Below, piece by piece: positions 44,040 through 52,270 of a stretch of DNA of 64,000 nt. Source of the DNA: Lachnospiraceae bacterium (GTDB lineage Bacteria > Bacillota > Clostridia > Lachnospirales > Lachnospiraceae); assembly GCA_017526745.1 (NCBI GenBank), contig JAFXQX010000033.1:186001-250000 (forward strand). Direction: 5' to 3'. The translations under genes were made by a program, and so were the position numbers. Position 1 is the first letter of the stretch, and each line of letters starts with the position of its first letter. The notes under the pieces are model-generated. The model did not search any database. It saw only the letters and a program-made list of their open reading frames with translations, and was not told the DNA's origin.

Positions 44040-44915
44040 CTACTCCCTGCCAAAAAGAAGCAGAAACCCTCCGTACAGGCATCCCGCAAAAATATCCGCA
44101 AATCTCAACCGGGTGCCGCGAAATATCGGATGATGCGATCTTTTCGCATATATGACATAACGCCCCAGATACTTAAGCCTTAACAGGCCCGGCGGCGTAA
44201 TACAGGCTCTCTGCTCGTAATAAAGGTAAAAAGCATTGACGTTTTCGCGCTTCAGCTTTTTGACGGATAATGTGTACCCGTCATCGGTGATAGTGCATAC
44301 CGTGATTATCTTCGGCAATACCGCGAGCACACATATCTGATCTATTTTATCATAAATGTAGTCTTCGGGCACGTATTTTTCGCCCTCGATCTCAGGGAAT
44401 AAATGATCTTTGAGAATGTCGGTCCTGTACATGAGCGTAGTCTCGCCCGAAAAGCCGTTGAGGTACAGATCGTACAGTTTCGAAACCCTGACGTTTGGGA
44501 AGTCGGTATCGGACAGTATCTTCTCGTCCGTGCTTCCTTTATGTGCGACCACTCCGCCTATGTTCACATCATGTCCGTATGTTCCGACCGCATCATCGTA
44601 TGCTTTAAGAAGATCCTCGACTGCGGATCCGGTCAGATAGTCATCAGAATCAAGACATAGGAACAGTTCCGTTTCGCAAAGCCGGACCCCCGTGTTATGG
44701 GCACGCATCTTCCCGCCGTTTTCCCTGTAATGATACCTTATGGGGATGATGCCCTCATCGATCCACCCTTCCACGACCTTTCCCGTCATATCGGTCGATC
44801 CGTCGTCGACTATGAGCCATTCAAAATCCCTGACGGTCTGCTCCTTAAGGCTCTCGTATGCACGTGCAAGAAGGTCGCATCTGTTGTATGACGGTGTGAA
44901 TACGGTAAGCCTCAT
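44040..44915 (-). CDS. Glycosyltransferase family 2
   Basis: A 291-residue GT2 with Leu-Thr-Val-Phe-Thr-Pro-Ser-Tyr-Asn-Arg, Val-Asp-Asp-Gly-Ser-Thr-Asp and the metal motif Asp-Ser-Asp-Asp-Tyr. Pro-Glu-Asp-Tyr-Ile-Tyr near residue 190 fits the catalytic base. The C-terminal part has a hydrophobic segment near 265-287 that may attach it to the membrane. It overlaps the upstream membrane protein gene by four bases. Position next to an initiating enzyme suggests early steps of repeat-unit assembly. Confidence 0.87.
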   Translation of the reverse strand: MRLTVFTPSYNRCDLLARAYESLKEQTVRDFEWLIVDDGSTDMTGKVVEGWIDEGIIPIRYHYRENGGKMRAHNTGVRLCETELFLCLDSDDYLTGSAVEDLLKAYDDAVGTYGHDVNIGGVVAHKGSTDEKILSDTDFPNVRVSKLYDLYLNGFSGETTLMYRTDILKDHLFPEIEGEKYVPEDYIYDKIDQICVLAVLPKIITVCTITDDGYTLSVKKLKRENVNAFYLYYEQRACITPPGLLRLKYLGRYVIYAKRSHHPIFRGTRLRFADIFAGCLYGGFLLLFGRE

Positions 44916-45805
44916 TTGAGCCTCCTGTAGCTGAATCTGTGCTCTACGCCGGTATAATCTATAAGTGAATACTCGTTTTGCTCCTTAAGATCGTACCTGT
45001 ATATTACATGGGTGTCCGTCTGCCCTATCTCATAAAGGCCGGCGCGCTTTACGAATGAAGCCATCGGGTGACCCTTTGTAAGTACAAGGTACTGTGTGCC
45101 CGTAGCCTCAAGGGCATCGGTGAATATATCGCTTCCGGTCTTCTGGTTCCTTACAAGTACGGCAAGGATCACATTTGTCGGCCTGTCCTCGTCCTCAAGC
45201 ATCTCCTCCGTGTACGAGTAGTTCATCGCATAAAGGTATTCTTCCCTGTCTATAGTCAGAAGTATCTTGGGATCGTACTGTCTGATCTCCATGTTGTACT
45301 CGTATTCATAAAATACTTTTGCATATTCCGTGCCGGAATCGTCATGGATGATACCGGCCGTCTCTATAAGCTCATCGGGGATCTTGTAGATGTTTTCGGC
45401 CACATCCAGGCCTTTGGCATATACGAAATTGCCTCCGAGGACAAACATCAGAAGTATCAGGGCAAGGGATGCCGCCTTTGTCCTTCCCGCAGGTGCACTT
45501 TCTATGATGATGACCGCGGCATACGGGACCAGAACTATGACCGGTGCTATCCAGAACAGCCTATAGTATTCGCTGCTGACATCGAATATCCTGTCAAGTA
45601 TGAGAGGAACTGCAGGATCATACACCGTAAGGAGCAGCACTGCCGCTCCCGGGATAAACAGCTGTCTGTCGCGCTTTGATCCCTTTATCAGTATGATCAG
45701 GACCGCAATGAGGTACATGGCAAAATAACCCGTACCCGATGTGTACAGGTTAAGACACTTAAGCAGATAGCCTATTCCGTTTTCAAATACGTTTACGCCC
45801 TGCAT
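44912..45805 (-). pseudogene. C-terminal part of a split DUF6077-like membrane protein
   Basis: A 297-residue reading frame with four to five helices (about 25-140) and then an extracellular domain of about 150 residues ending in Thr-His-Val-Ile-Tyr-Arg-Tyr-Asp. Its frame is open upstream of the ATG and overlaps the end of the preceding gene: the two frames would join if one T were added to the TTTT run at 45817-45820, giving one protein of about 655 residues. It therefore looks like the second half of a broken gene, though it could still be translated from its own ATG (no good ribosome site). The outer domain resembles that of the protein at 48155. Function is unknown; a role in sugar transfer outside the membrane is a guess from context. 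Confidence 0.55.
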
Positions 45806-45807
45806 GA

Positions 45808-46866
45808 CTACCTCGGAAAAGTATAAACGGCATAATACCCTTTAACATACAATACGTAGACCAGCATCATCACAAGTTCCGGAAGGATACAAAGGAATAT
45901 CTTCGGAAGAAGGGCAAATCTCTTTTTCATGAAAGCATACGGTATGAACAGCACGCAAACCTCTGCCGGGATGACCATATTTGCGGTCGAGCTTACAGCG
46001 GCGGTTCCAAGGCAGGTGATAAACAGCATGACTGCCGTGCTGTTTTCGGATGCTCCTGCGATCAGCATCATGTACAGCACGAAGATCAGGACGACCGATA
46101 CGTTTCCTACCACCGATTTACCCTCGTAGGTTCTCGTCATAAGGAAGTTGGATGTCGTATAGATGCTGATGAACATGAAATTGATCATGGTCATGAAAGC
46201 GTACATCAAAAGTGCACGTCTGTGTTCGGGAAAGAAGTATCTGCATATGCAGACATAAAGCATATTGACCATTATCATTACTGCCGATGACATAACGGTC
46301 TTGGTCTCAACGAGTGCCGGAAGGCCTGTCAGCCGGCATATTGCGGCATCATTTACGTAATATGTGGCAAAAGCGTATCGAAGCTCGAAATGGTCCTGCC
46401 AGTTCCCGGTGAACGGATCATAAACATTTATCATGTTCGTATCGACGTTAGTAGTCACGTTTGCAACATAATATGCGGCATCAAGCGTGAAATTGTAGGT
46501 CATGACCGTCAGGATAACGGATAATGCCGTAATAAGGCATACGGTGGCCCAGAAGTAGGTGTTCTTCGATAATTCCTCCCGAAAGGCACGCACCCAGGCT
46601 GCCCAGTATTTTCCCTTTACCGCAAAAGAGGCGGCAGTAATGATCCCGCAGGGGACTACCCAAATGGCACAAAGGGTGGACAGCGGCCTGTAAGTAAACA
46701 TCACGGGAAGGCACACTATGGCAAAGAGAGCATGGTATGCGAAAAATCCCACCGCCACTGTTACCGGTGCCGGACAGAGGCGTTTCTTTCCCATACAGAA
46801 GAAACTTCCGAACGCCAGGTACACTATGAGATTGACCATCAGCACAAGTGCCGCTTTTACTATCAT
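45808..46866 (-). pseudogene. N-terminal part of a split DUF6077-like membrane protein
   Basis: A 352-residue protein with about nine to ten helices. The Asp-Ala-Ala-Tyr-Tyr-Val-Ala-Asn segment after the third or fourth helix, followed by a loop rich in aromatic residues and a Glu-Thr-Lys-Thr-Val element, is like DUF6077 membrane proteins of Clostridia (family call from memory). It stops at a TAG right after a TTTT run, and the missing C-terminal part is found in another frame just downstream, so it is probably frameshifted. It overlaps the upstream gene by four bases. It is in a group of polytopic proteins of GT-C type. Biochemical function is not known. Confidence 0.55.
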
Positions 46867-48155
46867 TGCAGTTCCTTTAATTCTTCTGCTGTTATAACAT
46901 AAACATTTTCGGCCGTAACTTCTCCCGATGACAGTACAGCCTTCATGGCTCCGCAGTCCTTATCGGAGGAGCCGTAAACATACCATTTATCGACCACGCT
47001 CCCATATCTTGCAAGAAAATCCGCCAGTTCATCCGCATTGCCGGAATCTCCTCCTCCGATAAAGGTTATAAGGCCGTCACTTCCCTGAAGAAGATAGCCT
47101 TCGATGCCGCCTCCTTCGGGTACGAATTCATACATGGAGCACCTTCTGTTCATGTCCTCCTGAAGATTGACCGTCGCAGCATAGAGCCTGTTGATCTTAC
47201 TGTTCAGTACAAACACCGCCCCGATAAGAAGTACCGCCAGAACACCGAGTGCGATCGCAAGGTTTTTTGCATTTATGATCTTATGATAGTTCATGTCCCA
47301 TTCCTCCAAATCATCTTCAGTAACTGCTTCCGCATCCACCCCGGCAGGCGGTCTCGTTTTCGCCCTGTAGGGCAGATATACGGTAAGCATTTCGACAAGC
47401 ACATTTGCGGCACCGCAGACAGAAAATACACCGATCCCGGCCCATGACATAAGAAGGGTAAAGCAGATGAGCGCTTCCGACTGGTATCCCCAAAGATGCA
47501 GACCGGTTACAGCGGCAAATGCTGTTGCTGCCTTTGCCCGGTCGGTAAATATCCTGTTTATGAGCGCCAGCTGGCACAGGTTGTAAAATGTGACGAGCGT
47601 CGGAGGCAGGAGCGTAAATACCATCCTGAGCGGATGGACATTAAGGATACCTGAAAGCGTTCCCCAGAATACCATCAGAGGATCGGATAATACCGCCTGT
47701 TTGCTGTCAAATACAGCTGTTGCCGTATCTATCCCGCGAAGTACCAGGAAAGAATCGGCGCGCCGCGTTATCACAAGATATGTCTCAAATGCCACCGAAA
47801 TGACAAAGATACCTGCTAAGACAAAGCCGGCGCTTTGCCCTGATCCCCCGCCGGGCAGGATAGTCCGTATCCCGGCCGATGATATCCCCTTACGCTTTTT
47901 TATGACCGCTGCGGCAGCTGCCGCAACAGCCCACAGCAGGAAAGCGATAGCAAGAACCGCAGTTGTACCGGCTGACATCAACCCGCCGGCAAGGCCTGCT
48001 GCCATTCCAAGTGCGAGCATTATAACGCCCCCGAACGACACTCTTGATACAAGGGACGGCTCACCGTCAAAGCGTGCATATGCCACGTCGGCCCAAGCGC
48101 CCAGAAAATACGACAGTATGAAAAAGACTGTAAATATCACTGCAGCGGTTACCAT
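46863..48155 (-). CDS. DUF6077-like membrane protein with degenerate metallo-hydrolase tail
   Basis: A 430-residue protein: about eight helices in residues 1-255, a charged loop, a further helix (about 295-313), and an outer tail (about 330-430). The membrane part is distantly similar to the protein at 45808. The tail reads like the first half of a ComEC-type metallo-beta-lactamase fold: a Gly-Gly-Gly loop (367-369), an Asn-Ala-Asp-Glu-Leu helix, then Val-Asp-Lys-Trp and Tyr-Gly-Ser-Ser-Asp-Lys-Asp-Cys-Gly-Ala (394-403), where active enzymes have Thr-His-x-His-x-Asp-His-x-Gly-Ala. The His ligands are missing, so it should not be a hydrolase; it might be a binding module. It shares one base with the gene upstream and overlaps the one downstream by four. 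Confidence 0.6.
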   Translation of the reverse strand: MVTAAVIFTVFFILSYFLGAWADVAYARFDGEPSLVSRVSFGGVIMLALGMAAGLAGGLMSAGTTAVLAIAFLLWAVAAAAAAVIKKRKGISSAGIRTILPGGGSGQSAGFVLAGIFVISVAFETYLVITRRADSFLVLRGIDTATAVFDSKQAVLSDPLMVFWGTLSGILNVHPLRMVFTLLPPTLVTFYNLCQLALINRIFTDRAKAATAFAAVTGLHLWGYQSEALICFTLLMSWAGIGVFSVCGAANVLVEMLTVYLPYRAKTRPPAGVDAEAVTEDDLEEWDMNYHKIINAKNLAIALGVLAVLLIGAVFVLNSKINRLYAATVNLQEDMNRRCSMYEFVPEGGGIEGYLLQGSDGLITFIGGGDSGNADELADFLARYGSVVDKWYVYGSSDKDCGAMKAVLSSGEVTAENVYVITAEELKELQ

Positions 48156-48871
48156 CAGGGAGCCTTCACCTCCCTGTACACTATACAGCCGCCTTCTTCA
48201 AGGGCCGGCTCATATCCGAACTTTGTGATCGGAACTTCCGGCCACAGGCTGTCGGATAAGATGATGTGGGAGACTCCGGCTCTTTTGGCCGCCGATGCAA
48301 CCGCCTTCATATCGGGATGCGTTGTCAGAAGCTGTCTGTAAACGATCCGGCAATCTTCGTCAAGGCCGGACAGATCCTCTCCTTCCGGGTCTTCGTACAT
48401 AAGCGTGAACGAAGACGAATAAGCGCTAAGATAATCTCCCCACCCGGGCATGGTAAGAACCTTTGCGCCGGCATCGTCCGCAAGGACCGCATCCATCGCA
48501 CCGATAAGGTCCGAAGGAAGGTGTATGTCATTTTCCGCCCTGCCGGACAGATCGTTTGAGAATACAAATGTTCCCGAAGAGGCTATTATAAGGGCCGCAA
48601 GACATGCGGCAAAAACAAGGGCAGCCCGTTTTGCCAAAGGATTTTTAAATGTATCGGTCACTTTGGAAAACATAAGGGATACGGCACATCCGATCAGAAC
48701 GAGCGGCGAGAAGAAAAGCGCAGGGCAGGGATCATGATCCGCATCGCCGTCATTGTCTGTTCTGTCCCTGAATACGAAGATAAGGGATGCGATAAACAGA
48801 ACGACGACGGCACCGCTTCCGATAAGCAGACGTATGTTACTGTACAGTTCATACATCAGCTCTCTTATCAT
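48155..48871 (-). CDS. Uncharacterised membrane protein with extracytoplasmic domain
   Basis: A 238-residue protein with three hydrophobic helices (about 13-33, 50-68 and 82-105) and a C-terminal domain outside the membrane (about 110-238) that ends in Cys-Ile-Val-Tyr-Arg-Glu. The order of elements (a Leu-Ile-Gly-Ala-Met helix, a Gly-Val-Ser-His-Ile-Ile-Leu strand, then Gly-Tyr-Glu...Ile-Val-Tyr-Arg) parallels the end of the split protein at 44912, so both could carry the same type of outer domain, as found at the C-terminus of GT-C glycosyltransferases. The neighbours overlap on both sides by one to four bases. No function can be named. Confidence 0.6.
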   Translation of the reverse strand: MIRELMYELYSNIRLLIGSGAVVVLFIASLIFVFRDRTDNDGDADHDPCPALFFSPLVLIGCAVSLMFSKVTDTFKNPLAKRAALVFAACLAALIIASSGTFVFSNDLSGRAENDIHLPSDLIGAMDAVLADDAGAKVLTMPGWGDYLSAYSSSFTLMYEDPEGEDLSGLDEDCRIVYRQLLTTHPDMKAVASAAKRAGVSHIILSDSLWPEVPITKFGYEPALEEGGCIVYREVKAP

Positions 48872-50430
48872 GATGCGCCCTCCCCGGATCTCATATCCGA
48901 AGCCTGAGCCGAAGATCCCGTCTGGACTGATCCGGTTTTGCGTGATACGAACCCTGTCAGGATCATGAACATGTAAAAATACGCCATGATATAAACGGGA
49001 AAATAGTATTTAAAATATGATGCGGGGGCCAGTATGAAAACGATCAGCCAGTGACAGGCAAGGCCGCCGAACACGAAAAAGTCAAACCATCTTTTCTTTA
49101 TAAGGCAGTACAGCAGTGCAAGAAGGACAAATGCCGTGGGGATGAAGAGATTGTAGGCAAGTGATTTTAGCCCCGAGGGGGCAAGGGCAAACGGGAAAGG
49201 AACCGCAGCATAGCAAAAAGCCCCCCACCTGGTCCTCAAAAATACATCCGGATTGTTTACAAATATCCGCTTTACGGCTTCCGAAAACTCAAAATACTCG
49301 GTGTAGCCTGCTTCGGGACGGACACCCGAGAATTCTTCCTTGGTAAGTATAAGGACATCCTCGTAGTTGATATCGCCGAAATGTTCACTTATCGCATCGA
49401 TCGACTCAAGCGAAATATACCGGTCGACGACCGACAGATCGTGTGCATTCCGGTCACGGTCAAGACCGTTTCTTAACATGTTCGTTATCGTATAGGCGTA
49501 AAAAGGCTTCATCCTGTCATTTGCCTGGCCGGAAACGCTCTCTGCGGTTATGAAGTTCTGCGGGACGGCGATGATAAACTGGAGGATGACATATGATGCG
49601 ATGACCGCTGCCACGCTCTTTTTGCTCCGAAGGTTCGGATATACGATAAATAAAAGGATCGGGACAAGCGCGAGAAGATATATGCCTTCGGTCCTCCACT
49701 GGGTGAGCACGGCTCCCGCAAGCAGTATGAAAAAGACGCCCCCCGGACTGATCTTCCTGCTCTCAAGACGGTCAAACAAAAGCTTTACGAACAGGGCGAG
49801 GTAGATCAGGAAATAGACCGGAAGCCTGTGGGCGCTCGTTGTATAAGCGATCACGGGATACATAAGAAACAGGGCATACATTATAAGTCCCGGCTTCTTA
49901 CCGAAATAGGACGTTGACCGGCAGACGGTATAGCCGGCCACGAAGAACTCTATGATGACCTTTACGAATATCGGGCCGTACTTTGCCGGGATCAGCATAA
50001 AGGATATGATGTAATAATAAACCGTCAGATAGGTAAACCAGGTGTCGTGAATGAGATTTACGGCATCGTTTACTATCACATATTCGTCGTTTGAAAGAAA
50101 ACCCGCGGGAAGCTTTATAAATAAAACACCGGCAAGTACCGGCAGATAGATAAGCCCGTATCTTATGACGCAAAGAAGACCGGTGCGCGTCTCATCACGC
50201 GAAAAGATGATACGAGATATGGCGTGCGATACGGCAAACATAACAAGCGTCGACAGGATCCGGCAGATGACGTAGTCTGATGCGGCAAGCAAAAAAGCGC
50301 TGTCGGATCTTTCCGGAAAGACAAAGATGCCCCTTCCCGCAAAAACAGATACAACAAGCCAGACCGCGGTAAGGATGAGTGCCGCAGGAATGACAGCTTT
50401 TTTATGTCGAACAAATACCGGCTGATTCAT
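48868..50430 (-). CDS. Polytopic membrane protein, GT-C glycosyltransferase-like
   Basis: A 520-residue protein with 11-13 helices. A first outer loop holds Asn-Asp-Glu-Tyr (about 114-117), the place of the acidic catalytic motif in GT-C enzymes; Ala-His-Arg-Leu-Pro-Val-Tyr-Phe and Gln-Trp-Arg-Thr-Glu-Gly-Ile-Tyr follow, as in PMT/GT39-like proteins. Such enzymes take sugar from a polyprenyl-phosphate carrier outside the membrane. It is the first gene of the long minus-strand array and lies about 33 bases after the predicted transcription start; no Shine-Dalgarno sequence is visible before the ATG, which is unusual in this window. The GT-C call is a fold-level inference. Confidence 0.7.
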   Translation of the reverse strand: MNQPVFVRHKKAVIPAALILTAVWLVVSVFAGRGIFVFPERSDSAFLLAASDYVICRILSTLVMFAVSHAISRIIFSRDETRTGLLCVIRYGLIYLPVLAGVLFIKLPAGFLSNDEYVIVNDAVNLIHDTWFTYLTVYYYIISFMLIPAKYGPIFVKVIIEFFVAGYTVCRSTSYFGKKPGLIMYALFLMYPVIAYTTSAHRLPVYFLIYLALFVKLLFDRLESRKISPGGVFFILLAGAVLTQWRTEGIYLLALVPILLFIVYPNLRSKKSVAAVIASYVILQFIIAVPQNFITAESVSGQANDRMKPFYAYTITNMLRNGLDRDRNAHDLSVVDRYISLESIDAISEHFGDINYEDVLILTKEEFSGVRPEAGYTEYFEFSEAVKRIFVNNPDVFLRTRWGAFCYAAVPFPFALAPSGLKSLAYNLFIPTAFVLLALLYCLIKKRWFDFFVFGGLACHWLIVFILAPASYFKYYFPVYIMAYFYMFMILTGFVSRKTGSVQTGSSAQASDMRSGEGAS

Positions 50431-50448
50431 GTCATGTCATAATTACAA

Positions 50449-50477
50449 TTGCATTTAAAAACAATGATAAGTATACT
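50449..50477 (+). promoter_or_regulatory. Sigma-A promoter for rfbD
   Basis: TTGCAT (50449-50454) and TATACT (50472-50477) are separated by 17 bases, close to the sigma-A consensus. The rfbD ATG lies about 55 bases downstream with an AGAGAGGG ribosome site. The -10 box overlaps that of the opposite promoter, so the two may compete for polymerase. Confidence 0.7.
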
Positions 50478-50499
50478 ATATTTTGTAGCACTTAGTAAA
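50470..50499 (-). promoter_or_regulatory. Promoter for the minus-strand capsule array
   Basis: On the minus strand TTTACT (50499-50494) and TATACT (50475-50470) are 18 bases apart. This is the only good promoter upstream of the GT-C gene and thus the likely start of the 33-kb array. Its -10 box shares six of the eight bases of the palindrome AGTATACT with the rfbD -10 box. Confidence 0.6.
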
Positions 50500-50532
50500 T
50501 ATTTGCAGCCTAAATAACAAGAGAGGGTAATC

Positions 50533-51402
50533 ATGAAGAAGATCATCATAACCGGGAGCAACGGGCAGCTCGGACGTGCCATAAACGACCTGTACGGTAG
50601 GGACAGCGACTATGAGCTTGTAAATACCGACTATAAAGTCGAAGGCATATCGGATCTTGATATCACCGATCTTAACCAGGTTCTTGAAGTGGTGCGCACG
50701 GTAAAGCCTTATGCGATCATAAACTGTGCCGCCCATACAAACGTTGATGCATGCGAGGTCCAGGTGGACAGCGCATATCGGATAAACGCCCTGGGGCCGA
50801 GGAATCTTGCGATCGCATCGTCCGAGGCAGGCGCAAAGCTTGTTCACATCTCGACCGATTACGTTTTTGCCGGAAACGGCACCACCCCGTATACGGAGTT
50901 TGACACACCCGCACCTATCGCGATGTACGGCAAGACAAAGCTTGCGGGCGAGAACTTCGTGAGAGAGTTTGCCGATAACTATTTCATGATAAGGACCGCA
51001 TGGCTGTACGGGGACGGCAAAAATTTTGTCAGAACGATGCTGAGGCTGTCGGAAAATCACGATGAGATAAGCGTTGTAAACGACCAGGTCGGATCGCCCA
51101 CATGCGCGGATGAGCTTGCAAGAGCGATCTTCGCGCTGCTTCCTACGGAAAACTACGGACTGTTCCACGGCACATGCGAAGGAATGTGTTCATGGGCTGA
51201 TTTTACAAAGGAGATCTTCCGTCTGGCAAAAAAAGACACGAAGGTCAACCCCGTATCGAGCAAACAATACAAGGAAATGAACCCGCAATCTGCCGACAGA
51301 CCGGCGTACTCGGTTCTGGAAAACTACATGTTAAAGCTGACTGGAAGCTATACGTTTGCCGACTGGGAAAAGGCCATTGCCGAATATATCAAAAAGATGT
51401 GA
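50533..51402 (+). CDS. rfbD: dTDP-4-dehydrorhamnose reductase
   Basis: A 289-residue short-chain reductase, normal length for RmlD. It performs the last step, NADPH-dependent reduction to dTDP-L-rhamnose. Motifs: Thr-Gly-Ser-Asn-Gly-Gln-Leu-Gly (about 7-14), Ser-Thr-Asp-Tyr-Val-Phe, and the catalytic Tyr-Gly-Lys-Thr-Lys (Tyr and Lys four apart). It is one of only two plus-strand genes here and is separated from rfbB, rfbA and rfbC by 33 kb of capsule genes. It has its own promoter and ribosome site and ends three bases from the convergent DUF212 gene, with no obvious terminator between them. Confidence 0.95.
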   Translation: MKKIIITGSNGQLGRAINDLYGRDSDYELVNTDYKVEGISDLDITDLNQVLEVVRTVKPYAIINCAAHTNVDACEVQVDSAYRINALGPRNLAIASSEAGAKLVHISTDYVFAGNGTTPYTEFDTPAPIAMYGKTKLAGENFVREFADNYFMIRTAWLYGDGKNFVRTMLRLSENHDEISVVNDQVGSPTCADELARAIFALLPTENYGLFHGTCEGMCSWADFTKEIFRLAKKDTKVNPVSSKQYKEMNPQSADRPAYSVLENYMLKLTGSYTFADWEKAIAEYIKKM

Positions 51403-51405
51403 GAT

Positions 51406-51876
51406 TTATTTCCAGAGGAAATGAGTCAGAACTGCGATAACGATCCCAAGCGCAGCTCCGGTCTGTACCTGAAGCGGAGTGTGGCCGATAAGTTCTTTCA
51501 GTTTGTCATGTGAAAATCCCGGCGCGTTGTCGCGCTGCTTGGAAAAATACTCCATCAGCTCGTTAAGGATGACCGCCTGGTTGCCTGTCTCACGCCTGAC
51601 GCCGCTCGCATCCACCATCACGACTATCGCAAATACGACAGTAAATGCGAACTCAAATGAATCAAGGCCCCTGACAAATGCCGTCATCGTCGCCATAGCG
51701 CAGACGGTTGACGCATGAGAACTGGGCATCCCTCCATTTCCGGAGAAAAGACGCCTTATCGAAAATGATCTGTCCACTATCATCTCGATGACCGCTTTTG
51801 CGATCTGGGCTATGAAATATCCCATAAATGAGGTGATCAGTATTTTGTTGGATATGATCTGTTCAAAGATACCCAT
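51406..51876 (-). CDS. Divergent PAP2 family (DUF212) membrane protein
   Basis: A 156-residue protein with about five helices, full length for the DUF212/YuiD family, a divergent branch of PAP2 phosphatases. Gly-Met-Pro-Ser-Ser-His-Ala-Ser (about 48-55) carries the conserved Ser-His, and Val-Asp-Ala-Ser-Gly-Val-Arg-Arg-Glu-Thr-Gly (about 87-97) is the second family motif. It might dephosphorylate a lipid or prenyl phosphate in the membrane, but no bacterial member has a well-known substrate. Its start lies about 15 bases beyond the T run of the HPr terminator, so it needs its own promoter or readthrough. Confidence 0.88.
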   Translation of the reverse strand: MGIFEQIISNKILITSFMGYFIAQIAKAVIEMIVDRSFSIRRLFSGNGGMPSSHASTVCAMATMTAFVRGLDSFEFAFTVVFAIVVMVDASGVRRETGNQAVILNELMEYFSKQRDNAPGFSHDKLKELIGHTPLQVQTGAALGIVIAVLTHFLWK

Positions 51877-51891
51877 ACGTATCCCTTTATC

Positions 51892-51919
51892 AAAAAAATG
51901 GCTCCGCCTCAGCGGAGCC
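51892..51919 (-). terminator. Rho-independent terminator after HPr
   Basis: GGCTCCGC and GCGGAGCC pair perfectly around a four-base loop (51900-51919), and on the minus strand seven T residues follow (51898-51892). It begins about 10 bases after the HPr stop, so HPr is probably a single-gene transcript. Confidence 0.93.
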
Positions 51920-51929
51920 GTATTATCAT

Positions 51930-52193
51930 CTATTCACCTAAGCCACTGTCAACCGCATTGATAAGTGCCTGCAGTGCCTCCGATTCATCATCGCCTTCAC
52001 ACACAAACTCTATCTCGTCACCGCACTTAACGCAAGCTCCGAGCACGCTCAGCACGCTCTTGGCATTGGCGGTACTTTCCCGGAATGAAAAAGTGATCAG
52101 CGATTTGTACTTCATCGCTTCCTTGCACAGTATTCCGGCCGGTCTCAAATGCAGGCCCGTAGGGTTCTTGATGACGACCCTCTGACTAACCAT
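51930..52193 (-). CDS. ptsH: HPr family phosphocarrier protein
   Basis: An 87-residue HPr. It carries phosphate from Enzyme I to PTS sugar permeases and, in Firmicutes, is also phosphorylated on a serine for carbon catabolite control. Starting at the ATG at 52193 puts the active histidine at position 15 (Thr-Gly-Leu-His) and the regulatory serine at position 46 (Ala-Lys-Ser-Val-Leu), exactly the canonical numbering; a TTG 18 bases upstream would lie on the GGAGGA ribosome site and is rejected. It has its own promoter and terminator. His15 rules out a Crh-type protein. No Enzyme I gene is in the window. Confidence 0.94.
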   Translation of the reverse strand: MVSQRVVIKNPTGLHLRPAGILCKEAMKYKSLITFSFRESTANAKSVLSVLGACVKCGDEIEFVCEGDDESEALQALINAVDSGLGE

Positions 52194-52238
52194 AAGAGAT
52201 GCATCCTCCAATCATAAATTTGTGATCCCCAAAGAAGT

Positions 52239-52267
52239 ATTATATCATCTTCCGGGCAAAATCACAA
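52239..52267 (-). promoter_or_regulatory. Sigma-A promoter for HPr
   Basis: On the minus strand TTGTGA (52267-52262) and a perfect TATAAT (52244-52239) are 17 bases apart, about 45 bases before the HPr start. It lies in the only gap (77 bp) between the ybbR gene and HPr. Confidence 0.82.
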
Positions 52268-52270
52268 GAA

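Noticed and set aside
45808-45830. Programmed -1 ribosomal frameshift joining the two DUF6077-like frames
   Set aside because: The site has only a TTTT run and no X-XXY-YYZ heptamer in the right phase, and no clear downstream stem; a simple indel is more likely.
52193-52211. Longer HPr starting at TTG
   Set aside because: The GGAGGA ribosome site lies inside it, and only the ATG at 52193 gives the canonical His15 and Ser46 numbering.
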